A stretch of DNA of 39,097 nt from NCBI GenBank assembly GCA_009840165.1, contig VXOG01000082.1, positions 1-39,097 of the forward strand. Direction: 5' to 3'. Positions 22,097 to 30,745 of the stretch are shown here, one piece after another; position 1 is the first letter of the stretch; each line of letters opens with the position of its first letter. A program made the position numbers and the translations under genes. A model generated the notes under the pieces. That model did no database searches, was not told where the DNA came from, and worked only from the letters and a program-made list of their open reading frames with translations. Source of the stretch: Chloroflexota bacterium (GTDB taxonomy: Bacteria; Chloroflexota; Dehalococcoidia; Lucifugimonadales; UBA3495).

Positions 22097-25021
22097 TCAC
22101 TCGTATAGGTGCTTGATACCTTCCAGGTCGTAGTCGGTGGGTTCCGTGTGCATTTGCCCGTAAGCCATTAATGAATTCACACCGCGCCTCGGGTGACTCA
22201 GCCCTGCGGTGTGTCCGAACTCGTGCATCGCCACCATCGGCAGATAGATGTAGTTATCGGGATCATTTCTAGCCAGGTCGGAAATGTAGGTCCACTTGAG
22301 GGGAGCGCCACTGGCGCCCACTGGAGGAAATTCAAACCACATATCCGAATGTCCCAGAGTTCCATCGTCCCGATAAACATTACAGACGCAAGCAACAGCC
22401 CCTGCTGAGCACACGGGTACTCTTCCACAGAGTGGGGCTTTCACATCACTACCCCCATCAGCATTCCAAAACCCTTTAATTGTTACGTTTTGAGAACTGT
22501 CCGCTTCCTCGAAAGCGAAGTACTCCTTTCCGTACTTCCTCTCTTGGTGAAATTCCCAACCGTTATCTCCAGACCGCACTCCGACCTCGAATTCCTTTGC
22601 CGTATTCAATTTATCTTTGTAGGCTTCACTAAAATCCTTGGGCGGTTGTTCTTTCAGCAGCGACGTGTCCAGCTTGTAGTTAACTTTCTTGCCTGGCCGG
22701 TGGAATGCCTTTGGAATTGTCGCCAGAGTAGTCGTAGAGCTAATTGAGAGGTTCTCCCCTGAGCGGCTTTCCAAAACCAATTCCCCTCTCCCGGTTCCTT
22801 GTTTGCATCCCGACAACCAAAGAGAGATGGAGGCAGGGTCTGCCCAGATGGTCTCGGTAGGCGTAGATGAATTCCAGTTGCACATGCGAGCAATTTCCCA
22901 ACCGGGGGTGTTCTTGACCCTCAGCCGATACTGGTGGCCGTCTATCCTTTTACCTTCAGGGATAATCCAGTCCAGTAGCATCACGATGGGAGGAATATTG
23001 TCATCGGGATTGTCATCATAAGGGATGTGATCGAATACCTGCCATGAAGCTAGACTGCGGTAAAAATTAATCGGTGAGACAACGTTGATTGTTACCACTG
23101 CGGTCGCGACATGACCTTGTCGGTCACGGGCCGTAACAGACACGGTAGCCGCTCCTTGAGAAAGGCTCCCATCTACTCTGATTACGCCAGTTTCCGAATC
23201 AATCTTGAACTTGCCAGGTCCTATGGCGTAGGTTATGACATCGCCAGGGTCAGGGTCGGTGGCATTTACTCTTCCTACAAAAGCCCCGTCTGTAACGTCC
23301 TTTGGTATGAAGAATTTATACGTTGCTGCATTCATCTTCGGAGGCTCGCACAGGTCGGTTTGCCGCGACACCGGGACGGACGCGTCGCCCCACCCCTTTG
23401 CGCGGGTCTTTCCATCGCCATAGGCCCGCACTTGAAAATCGTATGCAGTGCCGCAGCTCAAGCCGCTCACTATCCCGACGCCAGCTGTCCCTGAGTAGAT
23501 GATGGTCTTGGAGTTCCATGTTTTGGAATCCGTGCCGGTCTTTCCGTACTCGATCCTTTGCAGCGCGGCTCCAGACGGCGGCCGCCAATTCAAGGTCACG
23601 CTGTCCTTGGTGGGTGACTTCGCCACGAGGTTGGCGGGCGCAGACACCGCCCGCGTTGGCCGGGGCGTCGATGTCGGACGCGGTGTGGCGGTGGGTCGAG
23701 GCGTCGACGTCGGGTGGGGTGTTGATGTCGGTGGGCGTGTGGACGTCGTGCATTGGGTGGTTCCCCTGGCGGTGTTGGACGGCCCGCTGTAGGTCAACGA
23801 ATGGGATTTGCCGTCGCCGCGCACCCGCACCCGGAACTGGTAGGTCGCATCCGCCGCCAGTCGGGAAACTCTGTATGCAGAACCAGTATAGACGTAGGTG
23901 TTGTGTCGCCAGGTCCCGGAGGTTCCCGTCCGGTACTCGATCTTGTACGAAGACCAGTCCGGCACGTCGTTCCAGTCCAGACTGACGCTGTTGCACGTTC
24001 TGGCGGTGACAGTGAGGCCGGTGGGCGGCGGCAACACTGTTACCGGCGTGCATGAAACCGTTTTCGCCTCAGCGACGTTCGAGTCCGGACCGAAGGACCT
24101 CGAGTAACTGATGCCGTCGCCCTGGGCGTCAACCACGAACTGGTAGGTCTTACCGCAGCTGAGGGAACCCAGGGTAGTGTAGGCGCCGGTTCCGGCGTAC
24201 TGTCCGTGGCGCCAGTAGGTATCGACGTTCTTCTCCCGGTATTGGACGCGGTACCGGGTCGCGCCGGTCACCGCGTTCCAGCGCAGGCTCACGCCGGTTC
24301 CGGTGACATTGGTGGCCCGCAGGCCCGAAGGCGCCGCCACCCGGCACAATCCCGAGGTGGCCGAGAGGAACGACGACCAGTTGCTCCACTGGGCCGCGTA
24401 GGTTTTACCGTCACCCTTCGCCCTGACGCTGAAGGTGTAACCCGTGGCGCAGGACAATGAACCCACCGAATAGGCGCTGCCGGGATACCGGTAATGCTTG
24501 TAACTCCAACCGCCGGAGCCGCTTTTCTTGTACGCAATGTAGTATTCCGCCACTCCGGACACGTGACTCCAGCCGATGCGGACGCTGTTGTAGCTGTCCG
24601 ATACCTTCCTCAGCCCGGTGGGCGCGGGCGGTGGCGTTAGGGTCGTGGCGCTGTCGCTAACGGCGTCCGGCGTCGGCGCGTCCGGGTCGGAAACGCCTTC
24701 TGGCAGCGGTACGTCCGGACCCCAGGGTTCGGGATCAGGTTCAATTCGGTCACCAAACTTCGGCCCGTTGTTGTCCTGCGCCCCTTGCAGGGAGTCCGCG
24801 GGGATGCCTTCGGGTATCGGATCGTCCAATTGCGCGATGTCCACGTCGGGGTGCGGCGTTGCCGACGGCTGCGCCGTTGGTTCCGCGGTGGGTTGCGCCT
24901 GGTTTTGAAATGTCGGAGACTTCTCCGGGAGCGTCGTTCCGGCGTGGGCCACGGTAATCAGCCCGAAAACCGCCGCCATTAGAACCATTACCGTACCCAG
25001 CAAGAGAAATTGTTTTGTCAT
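22097..25021 (-). CDS. Secreted metzincin protease with FN3 and cadherin-like domains
   Basis: A 974-residue protein with a signal peptide (MTKQFLLLGTVMVLMAAVFG, cleaved after about AHA at 27). Fibronectin type III repeats lie at about 131-225, 228-322, 330-423 and 459-556. A Thr/Pro-rich linker is at 425-457 and a cadherin-like domain at about 563-650. The C-terminal part ends in the metzincin signature HEFGHTAGLSH (933-943) with a Met-turn SLMAYG (Met952). The catalytic domain is therefore C-terminal, which is unusual for a matrixin-type enzyme, and the adhesive modules lead. The substrate is unknown; extracellular proteins or matrix are likely. It is the first gene of the operon with the Calx-beta lipoprotein. 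Confidence 0.85.
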   Translation of the reverse strand: MTKQFLLLGTVMVLMAAVFGLITVAHAGTTLPEKSPTFQNQAQPTAEPTAQPSATPHPDVDIAQLDDPIPEGIPADSLQGAQDNNGPKFGDRIEPDPEPWGPDVPLPEGVSDPDAPTPDAVSDSATTLTPPPAPTGLRKVSDSYNSVRIGWSHVSGVAEYYIAYKKSGSGGWSYKHYRYPGSAYSVGSLSCATGYTFSVRAKGDGKTYAAQWSNWSSFLSATSGLCRVAAPSGLRATNVTGTGVSLRWNAVTGATRYRVQYREKNVDTYWRHGQYAGTGAYTTLGSLSCGKTYQFVVDAQGDGISYSRSFGPDSNVAEAKTVSCTPVTVLPPPTGLTVTARTCNSVSLDWNDVPDWSSYKIEYRTGTSGTWRHNTYVYTGSAYRVSRLAADATYQFRVRVRGDGKSHSLTYSGPSNTARGTTQCTTSTRPPTSTPHPTSTPRPTATPRPTSTPRPTRAVSAPANLVAKSPTKDSVTLNWRPPSGAALQRIEYGKTGTDSKTWNSKTIIYSGTAGVGIVSGLSCGTAYDFQVRAYGDGKTRAKGWGDASVPVSRQTDLCEPPKMNAATYKFFIPKDVTDGAFVGRVNATDPDPGDVITYAIGPGKFKIDSETGVIRVDGSLSQGAATVSVTARDRQGHVATAVVTINVVSPINFYRSLASWQVFDHIPYDDNPDDNIPPIVMLLDWIIPEGKRIDGHQYRLRVKNTPGWEIARMCNWNSSTPTETIWADPASISLWLSGCKQGTGRGELVLESRSGENLSISSTTTLATIPKAFHRPGKKVNYKLDTSLLKEQPPKDFSEAYKDKLNTAKEFEVGVRSGDNGWEFHQERKYGKEYFAFEEADSSQNVTIKGFWNADGGSDVKAPLCGRVPVCSAGAVACVCNVYRDDGTLGHSDMWFEFPPVGASGAPLKWTYISDLARNDPDNYIYLPMVAMHEFGHTAGLSHPRRGVNSLMAYGQMHTEPTDYDLEGIKHLYE
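23651..23749 (-). repeat. Coding tandem repeat (Thr/Pro linker)
   Basis: This part of the metzincin gene encodes PPTSTPHPTSTPRPTATPRP with more of the same, a 6-residue period. The DNA repeats with an 18-base period. Such stretches change length easily and are rigid, glycan-prone linkers between domains. Confidence 0.75.
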
Positions 25022-25161
25022 TATCGTGGCTACACCACCCGGGCATCATTTGCCGTCCAGCATATCACCATCCCGGCGCAATCGTAACGAGCAACTGCAC
25101 CACCGGGCAGGCCCGTCTAATCATCCAACCCCTCCACCCGCCAGGCCAGGATGACATCGCC

Positions 25162-25409
25162 TCATTCCTCCGGGCCGTCGCCCACGCCCGCCAGCTGTTC
25201 ACGGACTGCGCCGCCCATCGCGTCCGCCGGGTATCGCAGCAATTGGCCAGGGTGCGGTTGTCCACTGCCAGCACTTGGGCCGTCAGCACTCCGCTCCAGG
25301 CGTCCACCAGGGCGTCTGCCGGGTCCGGCAGGAGGTCGTCCGGTAGGGAGGATTCGGCCTGGCCGGAAGCGCCAACGTCGCCACCGGGACGGACTGGCTC
25401 ATCCTCCAT
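25162..25409 (-). pseudogene. Small conserved-looking gene, frameshifted
   Basis: The minus strand frame from 25409 encodes MEDEPVRPGGDVGASG, then DPADALVDAWSGVLTAQVLA and VDNRTLA. There it loses sense. Two bases on, another frame carries LLRYPADAMGGAVREQLAGV and GDGPEE to a TGA at 25164-25162. Adding one C to the CC at 25245-25246 joins them as NRTLAQLLRYP, giving about 82 residues, mostly helical. I do not recognise the protein; the clean join is the only evidence. It lies between the divergent surface genes. The frame reading on to 25065 is then an artefact. Confidence 0.45.
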
Positions 25410-25550
25410 CTGATGGCTCGTCTTGCATCAGAAGTGCAATGACTACAATACAATCAGTGCAATCTCGTTGCCACCGAGCGTCAAACAGATCGCTTGCCAG
25501 AATTTCCGTCGGTACGGCCAAACGAACCGATTTCCAGTTCAAGACCCCGT

Positions 25551-25646
25551 GAATTGTATTCTGCAATCCCCTCCAATTCCCCTTTCAGCCCATGTACTGG
25601 CATACTGGCAAACCAACCACCGGGCGATTGCAGTCTGGCGCGTCAG
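25551..25646. repeat. Dispersed element, copy A
   Basis: GAATTGTATTCTGCAATCCC at 25551-25570, then CCTTTCAG and GATTGCAGTCTGGCGCGTCA up to 25646, align with copy B at 34667-34753. CTGCAATC and GATTGCAG form an inverted pair inside each. It lies 135 bases before the GLUG gene start. The upstream 25430-25550 is AT-richer intergenic DNA with scattered CAATC motifs and no frame that I believe. Confidence 0.65.
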
Positions 25647-25780
25647 CGTCGGCGCAAAGAGTTCCTCCGAGCCACGGGATAGCCCGGGTTGCGACTTTGA
25701 AAAGCCTTGGCGAGGTCGCATCCGTCTGGAGTGATCGCGGCAGCGTCGTGGCATAATGGCCGCGAGCTGTGGAGGGCGCA

Positions 25781-28504
25781 ATGAGCAACCTGATCGCGCG
25801 CATAATGAAACACGCAATTCCGGCGTTGGCCGCATCGGCGCTGGTGATTGCGGGTTGGTCCGAACCGTTGCGGGAATCGTCCGAAGTCTGGGCGCAGCCG
25901 GTCTTGCCCGCGCCAACCAACGTGTCCGTTGCCAGGGGCTCCGTACTCGGCGAAGCCGTCATTTCCTGGGACCCCGTTCCCGAAGCCGCGTTTTATCGCA
26001 TTGGGTGGTCCGCCGCGCCCGATTTCAGCGCGGCCATCGACGAAGGCCGATACTGGCGGGAAACTTACACCTACGTCAACGTAGTCAATCAAGGGCAGTC
26101 CTCGCACACCGTCACGCGGCTCACTCCCGGAACCTTCTATCTTTTCACCATGGGAACCATCTCCTCACGCCACGCCGTTCCCCGGTGGGCCGAACCCAGT
26201 GGCGCCGATGAGATATCGCTAGCGCATGATCCCTCCGGGGAATCCGACATCGGCTCCATTGCCATCGAGGTTCCCCTGGATCCCAGCTCGGACGCCTATT
26301 ACCAGATTGGATGGATCGCCTTTGCGGACTACGACGCCGCCGTTGCGGAAGGCCGCGACTGGCGGGAAGTCTTCAACTTCGTCGAGGTGCGCAATTACGG
26401 GCAAGCCGCCCACACCGTGCCCCGATTGACTCCCGGCGTCCGGTACGCATTCAACGTCACCGTCAAGGATTCTCTCGGAGGAATACCCCAATGGGCCGAC
26501 CAGTGGCAAGTTCGCGCGCCTGAGCCTGAACCCCAGGGTTCGGCGCTCCCGGAGCCGGCCACGGCGACCGTTTGCCCCGCTCCTGGCTTCCCGGCCGCCG
26601 TGGTGCCGGAGAGACCGCCCAAAGGCGCGCCGGGCGATTACGACGGTGACGACGACGGACTCATCGAAGTCGCCAATCTGCAACAACTGGACGCCATTCG
26701 TTACGATCTCCAGGGGGCCGGAACTCCTACCGACCGGCAGCTCTACGACGCTGCCTTCCCCGACGCCAATCCCGGAATGGGCTGTCCAGAGGACGGCTGC
26801 ACCGGCTACGAACTGGTGGCCGACCTTGACTTCGACGCCAACGGCAACGGAGAGCATGACTCCGAAGACCCTTTCTGGAACGACGGCGCCGGCTGGCTGC
26901 CCATCGGCGACGGGTCAAATCCATTCGCCGCCGATTTTGACGGCGGCGGCCACACCATATCCCACCTGCATGTCTCTCGGCCCCAGAGCAGCGACATCGG
27001 GCTTTTCGGCAGCCACTATCCGCCCGGCGCGCGGTCCGTAGAGATACGCCACGTCGGCCTGGTCTCGATCATAGTAGTTGGCATGGATAACGTCGGCGGC
27101 CTGGTGGGGAAAGGTTCCCGCGTCCTGCGCAGCTACGCCAGCGGCCTGGTTTTGGGCCGGAACAACGTTGGCGGGTTGGTTGGTGAAGGCGGCACAATTC
27201 GTGGCAGTTGCGCCGAGGCTTTCGTGGGCGGCACGTCGTCCGTGGGAGGTTTGCTCGGCCATGGCTCCGTGGTCGAAGGAAGCTACGTCGTTGACTACAT
27301 GGACTCCCCGGGCGGCGTGTCCGGTAATAGGAGCGTCGGCGGGCTGGTCGGCTCTGTCCCTTATAGTGGCAGCGTTCGCAAGAGCTACTCCACCGTCGGG
27401 GTGAGCGGTGGGAGCGAGGTCGGTGGCCTGGTCGGGAGCGGCTGGGGAGCCGGCGGCAGTCCGAACGCCAACAATACATCCGGCCGTGGCAGCGCCGCCG
27501 GCCGGCTCGGGGAAGCGATCAATATCTCCTACGCCCGGCACACCTACCCCCACCCCGGTTCCATCAGCGACAGCTACGCCACGGGAGAGGTGCGCGGCGA
27601 CGGCGACAACATCGGAGGCCTCCTCGGGCGCGGCGCTCCCGGCAACATCAGCAACAGCCACGCGACTGGCGCCGTTACCGGTTACAGCTACGGCGATAAC
27701 CTCGGCGGCCTGGTCGGTAAATTCGATTCCGACCGGGGGGAAGACGTCCCGACCTGGGCTGTTGTGTATGGCGAGATCAACAACAGCTACTCCACCGGCA
27801 GCGTGACCGGCCGCGAGAACAACAACGTCGGCGGTCTGGTCGGTTTAAGTGAAGGCCGCATTCGCGCCAGCTACGCCACCGGCAGGGTGGTCGGCGACGA
27901 CGACAACGTCGGCGGTCTGGTTGGGTTGAATAGAAGCTACCTTACCGCCAGCTACGCCACCGGCGAGGTGGTCAGCCACGAAGATAATGTAGGCGGCCTG
28001 GTCGGACATAACAGTGGGTACATTTATTCCAGCTACGCCACCGGCGATGTCTCAGGCATCACCTCCGTGGGCGGCTTGGCAGGGTTCAGCGCGAGCCTGA
28101 TTCACTCCAGCTACTCCACTGGGCGGGCATCGGGCGCCGATCTCGTCGGTGGGCTGGTTGGCGTCAACTCCGGTTCGGTGTCGTACAGCTATTGGGACGT
28201 CGACGCCAGCGGCAATCAGCACAGCAACGGCGGCCTGGGCAAGACAACCGCTGAGTTGCAGGAGCCCACGGCCTACACGGGGATCTACGCCAACTGGAAC
28301 CTGAATAACGACGACCTCTGGGAGTTCGGCGCTTCGAATGAATATCCAGCCCTGAAGTACGGCGGGTTGAGCGTTGCCGACCAGAGGGCGGGGCAGCCGC
28401 GAAGACGCTCACGTCGCCAGGTACGACTGCGCCGAGTCCAACCGCAGACTGAATGTTCCGGATGCCTCGCGGTTCGGCACAATGGGTTTGTACGGCGGGC
28501 CTGA
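25781..28504 (+). CDS. Secreted GLUG-repeat surface protein
   Basis: A 907-residue protein with a signal-anchor-like N-terminus (HAIPALAASALVIAGW), two FN3-like modules (about 45-245, the second a near copy of the first), and a large beta-solenoid-like part. That part has about 15 GLUG-type repeats of the form NVGGLVG...I..SYATG.V. A DYDGDDDGLIEVANLQQLDA segment opens the repeat region, as in many such proteins. GGAGG lies six bases before the ATG at 25781; a GTG 12 bases earlier is less likely. The last 30 residues are Arg-rich and unlike the rest. Adhesion is likely. Confidence 0.85.
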   Translation: MSNLIARIMKHAIPALAASALVIAGWSEPLRESSEVWAQPVLPAPTNVSVARGSVLGEAVISWDPVPEAAFYRIGWSAAPDFSAAIDEGRYWRETYTYVNVVNQGQSSHTVTRLTPGTFYLFTMGTISSRHAVPRWAEPSGADEISLAHDPSGESDIGSIAIEVPLDPSSDAYYQIGWIAFADYDAAVAEGRDWREVFNFVEVRNYGQAAHTVPRLTPGVRYAFNVTVKDSLGGIPQWADQWQVRAPEPEPQGSALPEPATATVCPAPGFPAAVVPERPPKGAPGDYDGDDDGLIEVANLQQLDAIRYDLQGAGTPTDRQLYDAAFPDANPGMGCPEDGCTGYELVADLDFDANGNGEHDSEDPFWNDGAGWLPIGDGSNPFAADFDGGGHTISHLHVSRPQSSDIGLFGSHYPPGARSVEIRHVGLVSIIVVGMDNVGGLVGKGSRVLRSYASGLVLGRNNVGGLVGEGGTIRGSCAEAFVGGTSSVGGLLGHGSVVEGSYVVDYMDSPGGVSGNRSVGGLVGSVPYSGSVRKSYSTVGVSGGSEVGGLVGSGWGAGGSPNANNTSGRGSAAGRLGEAINISYARHTYPHPGSISDSYATGEVRGDGDNIGGLLGRGAPGNISNSHATGAVTGYSYGDNLGGLVGKFDSDRGEDVPTWAVVYGEINNSYSTGSVTGRENNNVGGLVGLSEGRIRASYATGRVVGDDDNVGGLVGLNRSYLTASYATGEVVSHEDNVGGLVGHNSGYIYSSYATGDVSGITSVGGLAGFSASLIHSSYSTGRASGADLVGGLVGVNSGSVSYSYWDVDASGNQHSNGGLGKTTAELQEPTAYTGIYANWNLNNDDLWEFGASNEYPALKYGGLSVADQRAGQPRRRSRRQVRLRRVQPQTECSGCLAVRHNGFVRRA

Positions 28505-28725
28505 TGGTCGTGGACTGGATCATACACGCCGGCTGTCTGGCAATCTGGGTTTTGATCTGGGCCGGGTACTACTTGTGGACCGAACTAACGGATCGTGGCG
28601 GGTTTGCGGCTTGGGTTGCGTGTTTGATGCTAACGGCCGCTGCATCGCTGATTTACTACGTTGTGACCGATTTGGTTTGGGGAATCTATTTTTCCATCAC
28701 CGAAATTTCTTTCGGTTGGTGGTGA
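28504..28725 (+). CDS. Small two-helix membrane protein
   Basis: A 73-residue protein MVVDWIIHAGCLAIWVLIWA with two hydrophobic helices (about 5-25 and 35-60), Trp- and Tyr-rich. Its ATG shares one base with the TGA of the GLUG gene (TGATG), so it is probably translated by coupling. No known family. The overlap suggests a role with the surface protein, such as anchoring or export, but that is inference. Confidence 0.6.
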   Translation: MVVDWIIHAGCLAIWVLIWAGYYLWTELTDRGGFAAWVACLMLTAAASLIYYVVTDLVWGIYFSITEISFGWW

Positions 28726-28766
28726 TACATCGTAAGCCTGCGGGCTGGAACCGCGCTACCTGAGAC

Positions 28767-29094
28767 TCACGTTTGCCCACGGCGAGCGCAGCGCGACAGC
28801 CCCGCCAGTAGAGACGGGCACCGGTCTGGCGACGAGGTCGGAACGTGGCTGCGCTCCTCGCTTGGCGAGGCTACGAACGGACGCTGAAATTGCCCTGACG
28901 TGCGGGAAGAGCCTGCCGGCGAGAACCGGCGAGTTTGAACAATCAGGGTTGCCGGCGCCCGCCGCAGGTTTGATGCCTCGCAGACTCTGGACTTGTTTCC
29001 GGCAGCGGCCCGATTCCCTACGGAAAGCATAGCCTCCCCCTCGACAGCGGGCGAATGACCGCTCATGGTTTGTGTGCCACCTCCACCAGACCCA
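28767..29094. other. Intergenic block without a believable gene
   Basis: About 330 bases with small stems (for example CCTCGCTTGGCGAGG near 28857, and GCCGGCGAGAACCGGCGAG). A 99-codon frame on the minus strand has no gene-like protein and stop-free GC-rich DNA gives such frames by chance. The style is that of dispersed intergenic sequence. Confidence 0.5.
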
Positions 29095-30663
29095 TCAGTC
29101 CGGCAGGTACTGGGCCACGATTTCGTCTTCCAGGTCCCTGGTCTCCTGCGGCCAGTACACCCGGGATAAGGTCAACCCCTGTCCACGGTGTGTGGCTGAC
29201 GAAAGATGGACCTCGGGAAAGGCATTCCCCAACTCCTTGATGTGCCCGACCGGCACCAGCACCGCCAAGTGGTTGGGAGCAACACCGCTATCCTCGGAAG
29301 CGGGCACCACGTAAACGTTCTTTTCCTTCAGCCAGGCACGGATGGACGAGATGGTGCCGGCGTCGGGAGCGTTCATGCCCACCACCACGCTGTCGTCCCT
29401 GGCGAACATGGCGTACTGCGCGGCGCTCTCGGCGGGAACGCCGTAGGCAAATGCCGCAACCACCATGCGCAGCGCGTCGTAGGGTCGGGTATTGACGAAC
29501 GGTCCCTCCGAAACGGGTTCCGGTTCTATCCGCACCTCAACCACGTCGGGCCGTTGCACCACCCCCAGTATCTCACCGGTGGGCAGGTCCCACGTGTGGG
29601 ACGCCACTTGCTCTCCGCCCAGGGACGCGATGAACTCCTCAAGGCCCGGGTTGATGTCAAATTCAGTGTAGGAACCGATGGAGACGGTTATCCTGTCCGG
29701 TACGGAAAGGCCCTCAGCCTGACTTTGCAGCAGACCCCATAGGTAGGGGTCTATATACGTTGTGCCAGGGCCCGGGTCTATGATGACCCGTTGGCTTTCC
29801 CCCGATTGGCCAGCGCCGCCCTGTCCCGTCGGACCCGAGTCCTCTAGACCACAAACTTGGCTGGCCCGGATGAATTTCGCCGGAGTCTCCCCCAGGCTGG
29901 CGCTCTGCATGGCCGCCACCAGTTCCGCCGGTCCGCCCAGCGCTTCCAACAGGCAGACGAACCCGGCACGATCCCCAGGGGTCATCCCCAATCGCGGCGC
30001 GTAGTTCTCCCATTCGGCGTCGTTCAAGCAGGCCACGGAAACGCCCAGGGCAGCCATGCTCAGGGCCAGGGAGTTGGCGGGAGCCTGTCCGGCAACGGAG
30101 GGCGCCAGCAGCACCCGCAGGTCCAGGGGTACGAATCCCTGACGAATGCGCGCGGCGGTTTCCATCTCGAAGGGACCCACCTGCCCGACCAGTTGGGTCA
30201 GGAACAGCCGCAACACCGTATCGTCCTGGAGGCAGTTGACGATGCCTACCGTGACCTCCGGAGAGCCTCCGGGCGGCGGGTCCGACAGCATCCCCAACTC
30301 GCGGGGTCCCATGCCCTTGTCGCCCAGGCAGGAGCGTTCCCCGAGTGAAAGTTCAGCAAGGAATAGCTGCGGGTCGTCCAGTTTTACCGGGCGCAGTTCG
30401 TCCGGCGGCAATCCTTGGCTCTCGACATCCTCGGGCGTGGGCTGGCTGGGGGCAATCACCGCCGCAATTGTCGCAGTCGCTTCAATCGTGGGAGGGGCAG
30501 TCGGCGTCGCCGCCTTGACCGCAGTGTCCATGGTCGCCCGGGCATCCGGTGTGGGCTGTGGATAGGATTCACTTCCACATCCCAACGCCGCACCTGATAG
30601 CAGCCCGGCGGTCGCAATCAGCGCCATGCATCGGACGACGGAGCTAGTAATCAGATGAAACAT
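29095..30663 (-). CDS. Secreted lipoprotein of unknown function
   Basis: A 522-residue protein. The signal peptide MFHLITSSVVRCMALIATAG runs into a lipobox ALGC. A Thr/Pro/Ala-rich linker follows, then a helical middle (DDTVLRLFLTQLVGQVGPF, PANSLALSMAALGVSVACLN) with several CLxD/CLLE-like pairs, and a C-terminal mixed domain ending with FPEVHLSSATHRGQGLTLSR. I do not recognise a family. I start at 30663 because the hydrophobic core follows directly; ATG at 30684 is also possible and no clear ribosome binding site decides. It is a neighbour of the other surface genes but not in their operon. Confidence 0.7.
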   Translation of the reverse strand: MFHLITSSVVRCMALIATAGLLSGAALGCGSESYPQPTPDARATMDTAVKAATPTAPPTIEATATIAAVIAPSQPTPEDVESQGLPPDELRPVKLDDPQLFLAELSLGERSCLGDKGMGPRELGMLSDPPPGGSPEVTVGIVNCLQDDTVLRLFLTQLVGQVGPFEMETAARIRQGFVPLDLRVLLAPSVAGQAPANSLALSMAALGVSVACLNDAEWENYAPRLGMTPGDRAGFVCLLEALGGPAELVAAMQSASLGETPAKFIRASQVCGLEDSGPTGQGGAGQSGESQRVIIDPGPGTTYIDPYLWGLLQSQAEGLSVPDRITVSIGSYTEFDINPGLEEFIASLGGEQVASHTWDLPTGEILGVVQRPDVVEVRIEPEPVSEGPFVNTRPYDALRMVVAAFAYGVPAESAAQYAMFARDDSVVVGMNAPDAGTISSIRAWLKEKNVYVVPASEDSGVAPNHLAVLVPVGHIKELGNAFPEVHLSSATHRGQGLTLSRVYWPQETRDLEDEIVAQYLPD

Positions 30664-30745
30664 GGAATTTGACGGAATCTTCATTGCACATACCGCACCT
30701 ACCATAAAGGGGGCCAGGGTCGCAGGCTACGGCGTTATTCCCAAT

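Noticed and set aside
23640..23760. Tandem repeats that could be taken for a CRISPR array
   Set aside because: The period is 18 bases without spacers, and it encodes the Thr/Pro linker of the metzincin gene.
27080..28200. Imperfect DNA repeats of about 90-130 bases
   Set aside because: They follow the reading frame and encode GLUG repeats; no separate DNA element is needed.
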